This document shows positions 1 to 8,276 of a DNA stretch of 63,563 nt, piece by piece (the first letter of the stretch is position 1; each line of letters opens with the position of its first letter). Source of the stretch: Methanoregula sp. (GTDB lineage Archaea; Halobacteriota; Methanomicrobia; Methanomicrobiales; Methanospirillaceae). Where the stretch lies: the NCBI RefSeq assembly GCF_028679125.1, contig NZ_JAJRCG010000014.1, positions 1 to 63,563 of the forward strand. Reading direction: 5' to 3'. Below the pieces are notes generated by a model. The model was not told where the DNA came from, did not search any database, and saw only the letters and a list, made by a program, of their open reading frames with translations. The position numbers were made by a program, and so were the translations under genes.

Positions 1-135
1 CCGCAGGTCAAGATCTTCGCCGAGTAACCCTTCAGTCTGCCCGAATATGGCACCGACTACGTCAGGTTTCTCGACCACCCCCTCTGCAGTGAGGCTGATG
101 TGAATAAGGTACTTGGTAGTATCCGGTGAATACAA
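1..135 (-). CDS. dnaG: DNA primase DnaG, archaeal type (N-terminus only, gene runs off the window)
   Basis: The reverse complement of the first 135 bases translates to a peptide that begins [12 protein letters not shown] and continues [20 protein letters not shown]. This is the conserved N-terminus of archaeal DnaG-like primase, a protein associated with the archaeal exosome in the family. The Toprim domain would lie beyond the left edge. The start is read as TTG at 135-133, because the family begins at this residue and a GGGGGTG stretch lies a few bases upstream. No ATG is in frame nearby. A TATA-like CCTTTTATACC in minus-strand orientation near 185-200 could be the promoter. Family assignment is secure; the exact start is an inference. 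Confidence 0.85.
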   Translation of the reverse strand, partial: MYSPDTTKYLIHISLTAEGVVEKPDVVGAIFGQTEGLLGEDLDLR

Positions 136-298
136 GTAATCGCACCCCCATGTATCATGCAATGCATGTAACGCGTGATCATAGGTATAAAAGGTATATA
201 CCGCGCTGGATTACTTAAAGGTAGGGATGACTGCGACTCAACGAATCAGTTTTCGATCTCCCTGAAGCCGGCCCGGATCGAAGCAGTGACAGAATAAT

Positions 299-607
299 CT
301 AACCTTCAAGCCGGCCGAGAATCTCATTCCGACTCATGCCCGTAACAAGAACCCGTTTGTGGGACGACGTTGCACCCGAAATGATACTCACAGATGCTGT
401 GGGTGTACCAAGGACATCGGATATCAGTTCAATGACGGCCTTGTTCGCTCTGCCTTCAAGCGCCGGGGCAGAAACACGACAGCCGATCGTCTTTCGCCAT
501 GCATTATATCCCGCGGGAAATGTCGGTTTTTTTCCCCCTGCGGAAACTTCAATCGCAATAACCGTCCCGTTCCGGTCTTCGAAAAGTGCTTCAGAGATTC
601 CCGACAT
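299..607 (-). CDS. DUF167 / YggU family (UPF0235) protein
   Basis: This 102-residue protein matches the DUF167 family along its whole length. The visible signatures are a basic central segment (GYNAWRKTIGCRVSAPALEGRANKAV, residues about 33-58), where the family has its P-A-x-x-G-x-A-N-K/x-A/E motif, followed by SGATSSHKRVLV, the family's S-G-x-x-S-x-x-K pattern. Small proteins of this fold are found in all domains and have no settled biochemical role. It stands alone on the minus strand between dnaG and pyrC. The 218-nt gap upstream carries a hairpin annotated separately. Confidence 0.85.
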   Translation of the reverse strand: MSGISEALFEDRNGTVIAIEVSAGGKKPTFPAGYNAWRKTIGCRVSAPALEGRANKAVIELISDVLGTPTASVSIISGATSSHKRVLVTGMSRNEILGRLEG

Positions 608-796
608 CAGTATTTCCTGTCAAGAAGAAATGTAGCCCGGCAATAACGCACATGGATCACCAGTGGCTGCTGCCGTCCTTCACCAGTGTTTAAACCCTTG
701 CCGGGCAATTGCCTGTCGCGCACCCGGGTTGTCCCATGGATCACATCCAGACGCATGTCAATCGATCACCCGGGGACCTATGGGTGCGCATTATCG

Positions 797-814
797 GCAC
801 CAACACGTTGGTGC
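797..814. other. Short perfect hairpin between the DUF167 gene and pyrC
   Basis: GCACCAA (797-803) and TTGGTGC (808-814) pair perfectly around a CACG loop. It lies downstream of the pyrC stop and could stabilise or end the pyrC message. No T-run follows on the minus strand, so a terminator is not claimed. Confidence 0.4.
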
Positions 815-853
815 GTCAGGATAATGAGTGTTTGGGATGGTGCAAAAAGGCAT

Positions 854-2122
854 TTAGCGGGGGAAAAACCCTTTCCCGGGAAACCACGCCGGCGATCCCG
901 GGTGGAACTCCCCCTCATCATAGACCACATCGCCGCCAAGGATAACGGTGCGGGGGAAGACCGCGGGAAGCCCCGCAAAAGGAGAATAACCGCACCGGCT
1001 GTGAAGCATATCAGGATCGATCGGCACTGCGGTTTTCGGGTACAGGGAAAAATCTGCCCGGTTTCCGGGTGCAAAGCCCGCCAGAGGAATGCCCAGCAGT
1101 TCTGCCGGGGCCTGCGAGGTTTTCCGGATCACGTCGGCAAGCGGGATCTTCTTCTCCAGCACCGCGGCGAGCAGGAGCGGCACCATCGTCTCAACTCCCG
1201 GGATACCGGAAGGGGCCTTTTCGAACGGCACCTGTTTCTCACCGGAAGTGTGCGGGGCATGGTCTGACGCGATGATATCGATCCTGTCCCATACACCCCA
1301 CAGGTTTTTTCGTTCCTGCTCGCTTCGCAGGGGGGGATTTACCTTCCCCAGTGTATCTTCAGGTGCGAACTGTTCACGGGAGAGAAAGAGGTGATGGGGC
1401 GTCACTTCAACGCTTCCCAGTCCCGCCGCAGCAGTGATGGACGCGTGCGTGCTCATATGGCAGAAGTGCAGCCTGCATCCCACCGTGTTGCACCGGCCCA
1501 CGTCGCGAACTGCCTGCACTTCGCCAGAACAGGACCGTAACCGGTCATGGGATGACAGGTCATGATCCTCTCCACTCGCAATCTCTTCAGCATGAATGGT
1601 TGCCAGTGCGCAGCACGACTGGATCTCGCGGAGGGCTGTTGTGAGTTCTTCAGGTGTGATTGCCTCTCCGTAACTGGAGGGCGCATAGAATGTCTCGCCG
1701 AACGCCATCGCCCCGACACTCCACATCGCTTTCACGGGGGTATCAAAGGTCACCCCACTGTTGATGGCAAAACTACACAGAGAGTGGGATTTCGCCTCAA
1801 AGACACGCGCACAGAGCGCATCCGGCGTGGTGATCGGGGGAATCGTGTTCGGCTGGTCGACCACGACCGTGACTCCCCCGGCAAGGGCACTCCTGCTCCC
1901 GCTCGCCCAGTCCTCCTTGGCCGACTGGGAACCCCCCCGCATATGCACGTGCATGTCAACCGCTGCCGGAAGGACCATAAGGCCGGTACAGTCAATCGTT
2001 CGATCCGCGGGTCCGCCAGCGGCTCCGACATGCGTGACGATTCCATCCATTACGCCGATATCAGCCACGCGTCCCTCTGGCAGTGAGACGTTGCGCAGCA
2101 CAATGGCACAGGATGAAGGCAT
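854..2122 (-). CDS. pyrC: Dihydroorotase
   Basis: The enzyme closes N-carbamoyl-aspartate to dihydroorotate, the third step of pyrimidine synthesis. The amidohydrolase signature HVH is at residues 58-60, followed by KEDW and GGVTVVVDQPNT, the class I dihydroorotase N-terminal pattern. Downstream ATIHAEE, LHFCHMSTH and the C-terminal SDHAPHT supply the other expected metal-site histidines and aspartate. The open frame extends upstream to 2215, but the extra 31 residues do not resemble the family, so the ATG at 2122 (MPSSCAIVLRN) is preferred, giving 422 residues. One oddity is HVHMRGG where most family members read HVHxRDPG or HVHxREPG. No other pyr gene is adjacent. Confidence 0.9.
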   Translation of the reverse strand: MPSSCAIVLRNVSLPEGRVADIGVMDGIVTHVGAAGGPADRTIDCTGLMVLPAAVDMHVHMRGGSQSAKEDWASGSRSALAGGVTVVVDQPNTIPPITTPDALCARVFEAKSHSLCSFAINSGVTFDTPVKAMWSVGAMAFGETFYAPSSYGEAITPEELTTALREIQSCCALATIHAEEIASGEDHDLSSHDRLRSCSGEVQAVRDVGRCNTVGCRLHFCHMSTHASITAAAGLGSVEVTPHHLFLSREQFAPEDTLGKVNPPLRSEQERKNLWGVWDRIDIIASDHAPHTSGEKQVPFEKAPSGIPGVETMVPLLLAAVLEKKIPLADVIRKTSQAPAELLGIPLAGFAPGNRADFSLYPKTAVPIDPDMLHSRCGYSPFAGLPAVFPRTVILGGDVVYDEGEFHPGSPAWFPGKGFFPR

Positions 2123-2289
2123 ACTACAAGCTTTTTCTCCGGAACATATAGGCATGCTGATGGCCGTCATGATATGCACCGACAGGTTTTCAATCCGGAT
2201 AAACCAATTAGACATTCACTGGCAGTCGGGCAGGACCGATGTGGATTCACACGCAGGACCTGTGCCGGCACCCGGAGTAGTGGCAGATC

Positions 2290-3033
2290 ATGGACAGGAT
2301 TATAAAAATTACCGTGAGTCTCTTTGTGGTTATACTCGTAGCGTTTGTTGCGGTGATCGGGTATACCGGATATATTGAAAACGCATACCGGTCATCCCTC
2401 ACCAGTACGTACTCCTATTCATGTACCATCACCACTGACTCCCCCCTTACCAATGTCACGTTCTTCCTTCCCGTGCCTGCAGACCGGACCGGTAATTCCC
2501 CGGTGATTGCCCAGATCAGTGCACGAGATATCACCGGGATCCCGGACACGTGGAACACCGAACTCTACGAGAGCGGAAAGTCAACGCTGGTGAAGATCAC
2601 GATCCCGTCTCTGGTGCCACCCGAAGGAACTACGCCCAAAAACCCGTTTTCCATCACATTTTCCACGAATATAACGTCAAAAGAGATCATTGATACCCGG
2701 GACCCGGTGACAAACAGCGCAATGTTCCGCCCGGTGAAGGATGTCCGGGAAACCGAATGCGAAGACAGCAATGTCATTGCTTCGGGCGGGAAATGCTCTG
2801 CGTATCTCACGTCACTGTATGCACGATATGACGCGGACCCGAATGCCGCAGTTTCGATCCGGTCATCCGTAGCCGGGAAGAACCAGTGGAAGATATTCGA
2901 ACCACGGGAGAACGAGTACCGGACAAGTATCTATGTGCTGATGTTTGGTCCGCAGGATGGATGGACTCTGGTGAAAGGGGACCTTGAAGATGGCATGGGA
3001 GCATACGATGCTCCCCAGGTACACTCCGGATAA
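2290..3033 (+). CDS. Membrane-anchored protein of unknown function
   Basis: I do not recognise this 247-residue protein. Residues 7-27 (ITVSLFVVILVAFVAVIGYTG) form one hydrophobic segment that would act as an uncleaved signal anchor. The rest is soluble, rich in Ser, Thr and Asn with several N-x-S/T sites, and would lie outside the membrane. A CEDSNVIASGGKC stretch around residues 156-168 could form a disulphide. It is divergent from pyrC, with a 167-nt shared promoter region, and stands 31 nt upstream of the YwbE gene. Confidence 0.6.
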   Translation: MDRIIKITVSLFVVILVAFVAVIGYTGYIENAYRSSLTSTYSYSCTITTDSPLTNVTFFLPVPADRTGNSPVIAQISARDITGIPDTWNTELYESGKSTLVKITIPSLVPPEGTTPKNPFSITFSTNITSKEIIDTRDPVTNSAMFRPVKDVRETECEDSNVIASGGKCSAYLTSLYARYDADPNAAVSIRSSVAGKNQWKIFEPRENEYRTSIYVLMFGPQDGWTLVKGDLEDGMGAYDAPQVHSG

Positions 3034-3064
3034 TTTCGTCTTTATCCATAATCCCTGACAAACC

Positions 3065-3301
3065 ATGGACACACAGAAGAACTCACAACAGAGGACAGCA
3101 ATACGGGCGGGTCTTGTCGTTGATATTATCTTAAAGTCCGATCAGCGCACCGGGCGAAAGACCCGGGGTATCGTCCAGGAGATCCTGACAAATTCAGCAT
3201 TCCACCCGCACGGTATCAAGGTACGACTGAAAGACGGGCGCGTGGGCAGGGTTGCAGAGATCATCGGACCGGATACCGCGGGAATCCATGGTACTGACTG
3301 A
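3065..3301 (+). CDS. ywbE: YwbE family (DUF2196) protein
   Basis: This 78-residue protein is a full-length match to the YwbE family. It carries the signature GLVVDIILKSDQRTGR near residues 17-32, then TRGIVQEILTNSAFHPHGIKVRLKDGRVGRV. The family is small, basic and SH3-like and appears in bacteria and archaea without a known function. The ATG at 3065 follows the membrane-protein gene by 31 nt on the same strand, so co-transcription is possible. Confidence 0.85.
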   Translation: MDTQKNSQQRTAIRAGLVVDIILKSDQRTGRKTRGIVQEILTNSAFHPHGIKVRLKDGRVGRVAEIIGPDTAGIHGTD

Positions 3302-3459
3302 TCTCTCCATGCAGAGGATCTCACAAAATTATAAATGGTTGGATACCCTCCATCAAACTATTCTCAGGATCTCAGGGGATCTCCACAAACGGGCATGAAT
3401 TGACCGGACTGGCAATGAAGTGCCCCCATGCGGATGTTTCTCCATAGGACAGGTGCCGT

Positions 3460-4080
3460 ATGGATTTTACTCCCAAAGAGATGGATGCGCTGCAGGAAAT
3501 GGCAAATATCGGGGCTGCACATGCTGCGACAACGCTTTCGCAGATGCTCGATACCCAGATCGGCATGAATGTGCCGGAGATCAATGTCGTGGATATTTCC
3601 CGGGTCGGGGAGTTCCTTTCCGATGAACTGACCACGATGGTCATCTTCGAACTCCAGGGGGATATTCCCCACGGGGGGTTCCTGGTCCTGCATTTCCCCC
3701 GGGACTCGGCAGTCAGGACGGCCAGTATCATGCAGGGATCTGCCGGTGCGGTGCACACCTTCGACGAAATGGACCAGAGCACGATCGTCGAAGTCAGCAA
3801 TATCATGATCTCATCGTTTTTGAGCGCTACATCCGATCTTCTGGGTTTCATCATGCTGCCATCCCCACCGGCTTTAATCGTGGATATGGCCCATGCCGCT
3901 ATCACGTCGCTGATTGCCCAGATGACCATAGAAGTCGACGATGTAATCCTCTTCCGGGTCAAACTCACCTCTGAAGAGCACAACATTGCGGGTAATATCC
4001 TGATCTTCCTGGAAGTGTCGACACTCAAACAGATCGAGGCCCGGCTTGAGGAGATGACAACATCCCCCAATACTGCATAA
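3460..4080 (+). CDS. cheC: CheC-type phospho-CheY phosphatase
   Basis: CheC proteins remove phosphate from CheY and interact with CheD in taxis systems. The 206-residue protein carries both active-site repeats of the family: E13-x2-N16 (QEMANIGAAHAATTLS) with P39 following, and a second copy in VEVSNIMISSFL followed by MLPSPP. Having both copies suggests a working phosphatase. No che or archaellum gene is visible nearby, which is unusual because archaeal cheC normally sits in the che-fla cluster. An alternative is a stand-alone CheC serving the many response regulators of this genome. Confidence 0.88.
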   Translation: MDFTPKEMDALQEMANIGAAHAATTLSQMLDTQIGMNVPEINVVDISRVGEFLSDELTTMVIFELQGDIPHGGFLVLHFPRDSAVRTASIMQGSAGAVHTFDEMDQSTIVEVSNIMISSFLSATSDLLGFIMLPSPPALIVDMAHAAITSLIAQMTIEVDDVILFRVKLTSEEHNIAGNILIFLEVSTLKQIEARLEEMTTSPNTA

Positions 4081-4174
4081 GACTGTTCCTGAAAAGGATT
4101 CTTGAAATTTGACAGGCAGGTACAAGAGGCCGTAATTAGCATATTCTGGAAGAACAGAAAATGATCGTGATAAT

Positions 4175-4699
4175 ATGAAAGTCCTTATTGCCATTTCCCC
4201 GGAAAAGTTCCGTGATGAGGAACTCGCCGAGCCGGTTGCAGCACTGACAAAGGCCGGAATCGCATTCGACATCGCATCAACGCGTCGCGGCACCTGCACC
4301 GGAATGCTGGGTGCGAAAGCCACAGCCACTACCTCGTTTGAAGAAGTGGATCCAAAACCCTATGATGCTTTGATCATTGTGGGGGGAAACGGGACCCCTG
4401 CACATCTCTGGGGCGACGAGCTGCTGCCGATCCTGGTGAAAAACTTCCGGGCCTCGGGAAAGGTCGTTGCCGCTATATGTCTTGGGCCGATCGTCCTTGC
4501 ACGTGCTGGCATATTAAAAGGGATAAAAGCCACGTACTCGGAGAATCCCACGGCATTCCGCGAGATGAAAGCCGGGGGGGCAGTACTCGTCAACCAGCCG
4601 GTTGTGGTGGATTCACGGATTATCACGGCAAACGGCCCGTCTGCATCAAAGGCCTTTGCCGAGGCAGTCATAAAAACACTGACTGCGGTGGAGTGGTAA
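4175..4699 (+). CDS. DJ-1/PfpI family protein
   Basis: The 174-residue protein has the class I glutamine-amidotransferase-like fold of DJ-1/PfpI. It shows the N-terminal MKVLIAISPEKFRDEEL with the conserved acidic residue, the YDALIIVGGNG strand-turn, and the nucleophile elbow AAICLGP with Cys102. In most PfpI/DJ-1 members the residue after the cysteine is histidine (CHGP); here it is leucine, so a protease-like Cys-His pair is doubtful. Roles in the family include glyoxalase, deglycase-like or stress functions; none can be chosen from sequence. A hairpin and T-run follow the stop. Confidence 0.85.
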   Translation: MKVLIAISPEKFRDEELAEPVAALTKAGIAFDIASTRRGTCTGMLGAKATATTSFEEVDPKPYDALIIVGGNGTPAHLWGDELLPILVKNFRASGKVVAAICLGPIVLARAGILKGIKATYSENPTAFREMKAGGAVLVNQPVVVDSRIITANGPSASKAFAEAVIKTLTAVEW

Positions 4700-4708
4700 T
4701 ATTTTCCC

Positions 4709-4740
4709 TGCCCGGGCACGTAACCCGGGCACTCTTTTTT
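4709..4740 (+). terminator. Hairpin plus T-run after the DJ-1/PfpI gene
   Basis: GCCCGGG (4710-4716) pairs with CCCGGGC (4724-4730) across a 7-nt loop, followed by ACTCTTTTTT. It lies 10 nt after the stop and just before the convergent end of the next gene. Hairpins are not required for archaeal termination, but the T-run is typical. Confidence 0.7.
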
Positions 4741-4748
4741 AATACCCG

Positions 4749-6560
4749 TTACGGCGGGTGCGTAGTACCCTGAGCCGTTGTGGCAGAACCATCGTTCAGA
4801 TCGCACACGATTATCCAGAAGACCAGCGCCAGCAACCCGAACTTGATGGTATAGAAGAGGAAGGGGAGGCTTGGGAGGGAGCCGGTAAGAACCGTGTAGC
4901 TGGTCACTGCATCGTATCCTTCATTGAACGGCGCATAGATAATCCCGAAGAGTACGGGAGTCTCCAGGTACAGGATAACCTGAACTGCATAAAAAAGCAG
5001 GATCCGACGGGGTGTTTTTGCCAGCAGCAGCGAGAGGAACGGGACCAGCCAGATGATATAATTGGTTGAGAAGACCTTGTTCGCGAGGATAAAGGTAAAG
5101 ATGGCGAGAAAGATACAGCCAATCAGGGCTTGTGGCCCGGAATCAAGGTGCCGGTAGTACCAGTACAGCAGCGCAAGTTCACCGGCAATCATGAGCAGGA
5201 GCGAGAGTGATCGGAACAGTTCAGCGTGAATGAGGAATGTTGAGACTGCGTCCAGGTAGTATATGGCGCTGTTCACTTCCGGCATCCTGCCCGCGTGGAT
5301 CGTATAGGTTTTAAGAAATTCCCCGGTATTGATGAGGAGGAAGGGAACGAGGGTGATGAGCACCAGGACACCCGAGAGGAGGAGTGGCCGGGCAAAATCC
5401 CGCCATTGTTTACCGGTTTTTATTCCATGGAGCAGGTAATAGGGAAACGCAATCGCCGGGTACCATTTTGTCAATGCGCCAACCGTTGCCATAAGGAAAC
5501 CGGCTAACTCGTTACGATACAGGTACATCCAGAGCGAGAGCAGGAGCAGGAAGGACGGGACGACATCGTAGGTAATCGGGATAAAGAATGCTGCGGAGAT
5601 CGCGGTTGCGTAGAGCAGCCCGCACAGGAATGCCCGGTCTTTCCCCCAGAGTCTTCCGGCAATCGAGTACACCAGTACCAGTACTGCCATGTCAGCCAGG
5701 ATCATGAGAACAGACCAGGTGAATATGAATACCAGATAACTCTTGATGATCAGTACCGGGACGAGCGCGATAAGGAGCGGGATGAAGAAGAACTGAGGAT
5801 AGGGAACATAATAACTGGAATAGGGGATCTGTCCCCAGGTCAGCGATGTTGCATACCAGTAATACAGGTTCGTATCCCCGAGGATAACGTTCAGCGGGAT
5901 GTTGGGCAGCAATCCCGAGAAGAAAGCGGTGAACCGGACAATAATGGCGATCAGGACCAGGGTTGAGAGTTCACACAACACGGCCGGTTCGGCGTATAAG
6001 GTGAGGCGCGACCAGAGACCCTTCGGGCGCTCCGCTGTTTTCCCCCGGATCGTTTTTACCGGAACGGGCAGAGCAGGTACGCTGCCTGTATCCGAACCGT
6101 GCTGGGTATAATACCCCCAGATACCAAGGATAAAAAACAGGGGGATGCCAACGGGAATGCACAGGCCGCCCGGGCTGTTGAGGAGCATGCCGTACTGGAC
6201 CAGATCGGCGATGAGGAAGAGAGATCCGCATACGGGCAGCAGCAGGGAATTGTTCCGGAATATCCCCGGCTTCTCCATCAGGACCGCCGATACCGTGACA
6301 ATAAAATATCCTATGAGGAGAAGGACGGCCAGCGCCCAGAGCAGATAGGCGACCGCATTGTTTCCGGTAATAAGTCCCGCGGAGACGAGAGAGAGATCCT
6401 GCGAAAGGGAAACCAGACTCTCCCCGCCGGCGGTCACCTGGTACCGAAAGAGACCCCACTGTATTCCGGTGCCAATCCCTCCACCGAGGAGATAGATATT
6501 GAGGGGGATCAGGAGCAGCAGCGAGGGAAGGAGGTACACAGGATGCCGCATTTCAACCAT
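4749..6560 (-). CDS. Polytopic membrane glycosyltransferase-like protein (GT-C / GT87-like)
   Basis: The 603-residue protein is almost wholly hydrophobic with at least a dozen transmembrane segments. After a two-to-four-helix N-terminal part, the motif GDTNLYYWYATSL (about residue 227) followed by GQIPYSSYYVPYPQFF lies in the first outer loop. An acidic residue at this place followed by Tyr-rich loop residues is characteristic of GT-C enzymes that use dolichyl- or polyprenyl-phosphate sugars. A second landmark is LTKWYPAIAFPYYLL, which resembles the P-x-x-x-A-P motif of GT87/DUF2029 mannosyltransferases. A role in cell-surface glycan or lipid glycosylation is inferred. It is a single gene on the minus strand. 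Confidence 0.7.
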   Translation of the reverse strand: MVEMRHPVYLLPSLLLLIPLNIYLLGGGIGTGIQWGLFRYQVTAGGESLVSLSQDLSLVSAGLITGNNAVAYLLWALAVLLLIGYFIVTVSAVLMEKPGIFRNNSLLLPVCGSLFLIADLVQYGMLLNSPGGLCIPVGIPLFFILGIWGYYTQHGSDTGSVPALPVPVKTIRGKTAERPKGLWSRLTLYAEPAVLCELSTLVLIAIIVRFTAFFSGLLPNIPLNVILGDTNLYYWYATSLTWGQIPYSSYYVPYPQFFFIPLLIALVPVLIIKSYLVFIFTWSVLMILADMAVLVLVYSIAGRLWGKDRAFLCGLLYATAISAAFFIPITYDVVPSFLLLLSLWMYLYRNELAGFLMATVGALTKWYPAIAFPYYLLHGIKTGKQWRDFARPLLLSGVLVLITLVPFLLINTGEFLKTYTIHAGRMPEVNSAIYYLDAVSTFLIHAELFRSLSLLLMIAGELALLYWYYRHLDSGPQALIGCIFLAIFTFILANKVFSTNYIIWLVPFLSLLLAKTPRRILLFYAVQVILYLETPVLFGIIYAPFNEGYDAVTSYTVLTGSLPSLPFLFYTIKFGLLALVFWIIVCDLNDGSATTAQGTTHPP

Positions 6561-6691
6561 AGGAACGTAATCACCCGGTTAACCTGAATGTATCTTGAAC
6601 ATATCGGATTTGCGGGACTCTCTTTTAGGGGAGCCAGACATCCCGGAACCAGAGAACCGTGTGATGGAGAAAATACGAGGGTGAAAACAGA

Positions 6692-6774
6692 TGGGAGGAA
6701 TGGGATTCGAACCCATGAACCACTAAGGACCGGATCTTAAGTCCGGCGGAGTTGGCCAGCTTTCCTATCCTCCC
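6692..6774 (-). tRNA. tRNA-Leu(TAA)
   Basis: The minus strand folds into a complete class II tRNA. The acceptor GGGAGGA (6774-6768) pairs with TCCTCCC (6699-6693) and discriminator A is at 6692. The D stem GGA/TCC is followed by the anticodon stem CCGGA/TCCGG with loop CTTAAGA, giving anticodon TAA. A 13-nt extra arm precedes the T arm ATGGG-TTCGAAT-CCCAT. CCA is not encoded. The remaining non-coding sequence from 6561 to 7012 holds only a TATA-like TTTTATAGG near 6960, which fits a promoter for the next gene. Confidence 0.95.
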
Positions 6775-7012
6775 GCTCGCGGCCGTTATACCATTTTCAC
6801 GACAAGAACTTCAGGCCGGTACCGTTGACCGGTGCATCTGCCCTCGCGCTCTCCAATAATTGATTCTTGTATGCAAATAAAGATTCCATCGTTTCCGGCA
6901 TCAGGATCCCCAATCAGAGAGAATTATCATTGTCACGGGGAAGAGACGTAAAAGATATGTTTTATAGGATTGCCGGGGCACTCATGTGTGAACGAGTGCA
7001 CGTGACATCCCC

Positions 7013-8017
7013 ATGAGTACAGTTATCCTATCCGGCTGGATCGAACAAAACGGGCATCGGATCAGTCCCGATGCCCTCGAAGAGATCATCGCGAACAGTC
7101 CCGAAGAGATCCTCCGATGCGGCGGGGAGTTCTTCCTTGCATGGAATGGGTGCACCGCCCGGGACCATTTCGGCATTATGGAAGGCACCGGACCCAAAGG
7201 GATGCTCACCTGCAATGGGGAGATGAGAGGGGAGATCAATCCCGAAGTACCGGATATGCCCCTTGAAGAAGCAATCGTCACCGCGGTGCAGCTCCGCAGC
7301 GATGAGGGGGTCGTGGCACTCTCAGGTGGCGTTGACTCAACGCTGGTTGCGTGCCTCGCGAAACGTGAGTGCATCGCAGTCGGGATTGAGAACTCCCATG
7401 ACCTGAAGCAGGCGCGACACGCGGCAGAGATCCTCGGGCTCTCATGCACGTATGCAACGATAACCGAGGCTGACATCGAGGATGCCCTCCCCACGGTGGT
7501 TGCAACAATCCCCAGAAAAGATCCGGTCAGCACCGGTATCGCGCTCACCCAGTATTTCATTGCCCGATGCGCCGGGGAGCAGGGGTACCATCGTATCATC
7601 ACCGGCCAGGGCGCCGACGAACTCTTCGGGGGATATACCCGGTATCTTGAAAGCACCACGCTCGAAGAAGATCTCGCACGCGACTTTGCCGGTCTCGAGG
7701 CACAGGCGCGTCGCGACCAGGCAATCGCTGCCCTTCATGGCACGTATCTCTCGATGCCGTATCTGGATATCCGGGTTGTGCGCGCTGCACGGAAAATCCC
7801 CGCTGCCAAAAAAGTTACCAGCGGCCGGCGGAAAGTTCCCTTAAGGGAGGTCGCAGAGCGCTACATTTCCAAAGATCTCGCATGGTACGAGAAGAAAGCC
7901 ATGCAATACGGGAGCGGGATCTGGCCGACCCTCCGGAAGCTGGCCCGTAAAAATGGTTATAAAACGTCCGTGCAAGATTACATAGACCAGATAATCAGGG
8001 TGGAACATGGTCACTGA
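7013..8017 (+). CDS. Asparagine synthase-like PP-loop protein at the head of the gatCAB operon
   Basis: The 334-residue protein has the C-terminal synthetase domain of asparagine synthase B. The PP-loop SGGVDSTLVA is near residues 104-113, and GQGADELFGGYTRY near 200-213 is the conserved AsnB signature. The N-terminal 80 residues are shorter than a glutaminase domain and start MSTVILSG, with no catalytic Cys2, so glutamine-dependent chemistry is not expected. Its end overlaps the gatC start by 11 nt, so it is translated as part of the amidotransferase operon. It may use ammonia directly, or act as an aminoacyl or asparagine-related partner of GatCAB; the sequence cannot decide. Confidence 0.8.
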   Translation: MSTVILSGWIEQNGHRISPDALEEIIANSPEEILRCGGEFFLAWNGCTARDHFGIMEGTGPKGMLTCNGEMRGEINPEVPDMPLEEAIVTAVQLRSDEGVVALSGGVDSTLVACLAKRECIAVGIENSHDLKQARHAAEILGLSCTYATITEADIEDALPTVVATIPRKDPVSTGIALTQYFIARCAGEQGYHRIITGQGADELFGGYTRYLESTTLEEDLARDFAGLEAQARRDQAIAALHGTYLSMPYLDIRVVRAARKIPAAKKVTSGRRKVPLREVAERYISKDLAWYEKKAMQYGSGIWPTLRKLARKNGYKTSVQDYIDQIIRVEHGH

Positions 8018-8276
8018 AAAAGACGTACAACATATCGCAGAGCTGGCCGACGTCGGCGTCAGTTCAGGGGAACTGGGCACCTTTACGCACCAGTTCAATG
8101 CAATCATCGAATACTTCGATATCCTCGATCGTGTTGAGGGAAAATGCCCGGTCACGCGCGATCTCTTTAATATCCTGCGCGAAGACGAAATCGAACCTTC
8201 ACTCCCGCAGGAAGAGGTGCTGCGCAATGCACCGGCAAAGGAAGACGGGTTCATCAAGGCTCCGAGGGTGATGTAG
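8007..8276 (+). CDS. gatC: Asp/Glu-tRNA amidotransferase subunit C
   Basis: GatC is the small belt subunit that wraps GatA and GatB and stabilises the complex that converts Asp-tRNA(Asn) or Glu-tRNA(Gln) to the amidated form. The 89 residues match the family: EKDVQHIAELADVGVS at the start, QFNAIIEYFDILDRVEG in the middle, and the conserved LREDEIEPSLPQEEVLRNAP near the end. The ATG lies inside the previous gene and the TAG shares a base with the GTG of gatA, so coupled translation is expected. Confidence 0.93.
   Translation: MVTEKDVQHIAELADVGVSSGELGTFTHQFNAIIEYFDILDRVEGKCPVTRDLFNILREDEIEPSLPQEEVLRNAPAKEDGFIKAPRVM

Noticed and set aside
205..290. Possible C/D-box small RNA (GGATGAC...CCCTGAAG)
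   Set aside because: The C and D boxes are imperfect, and there is no C'/D' pair or closing stem.
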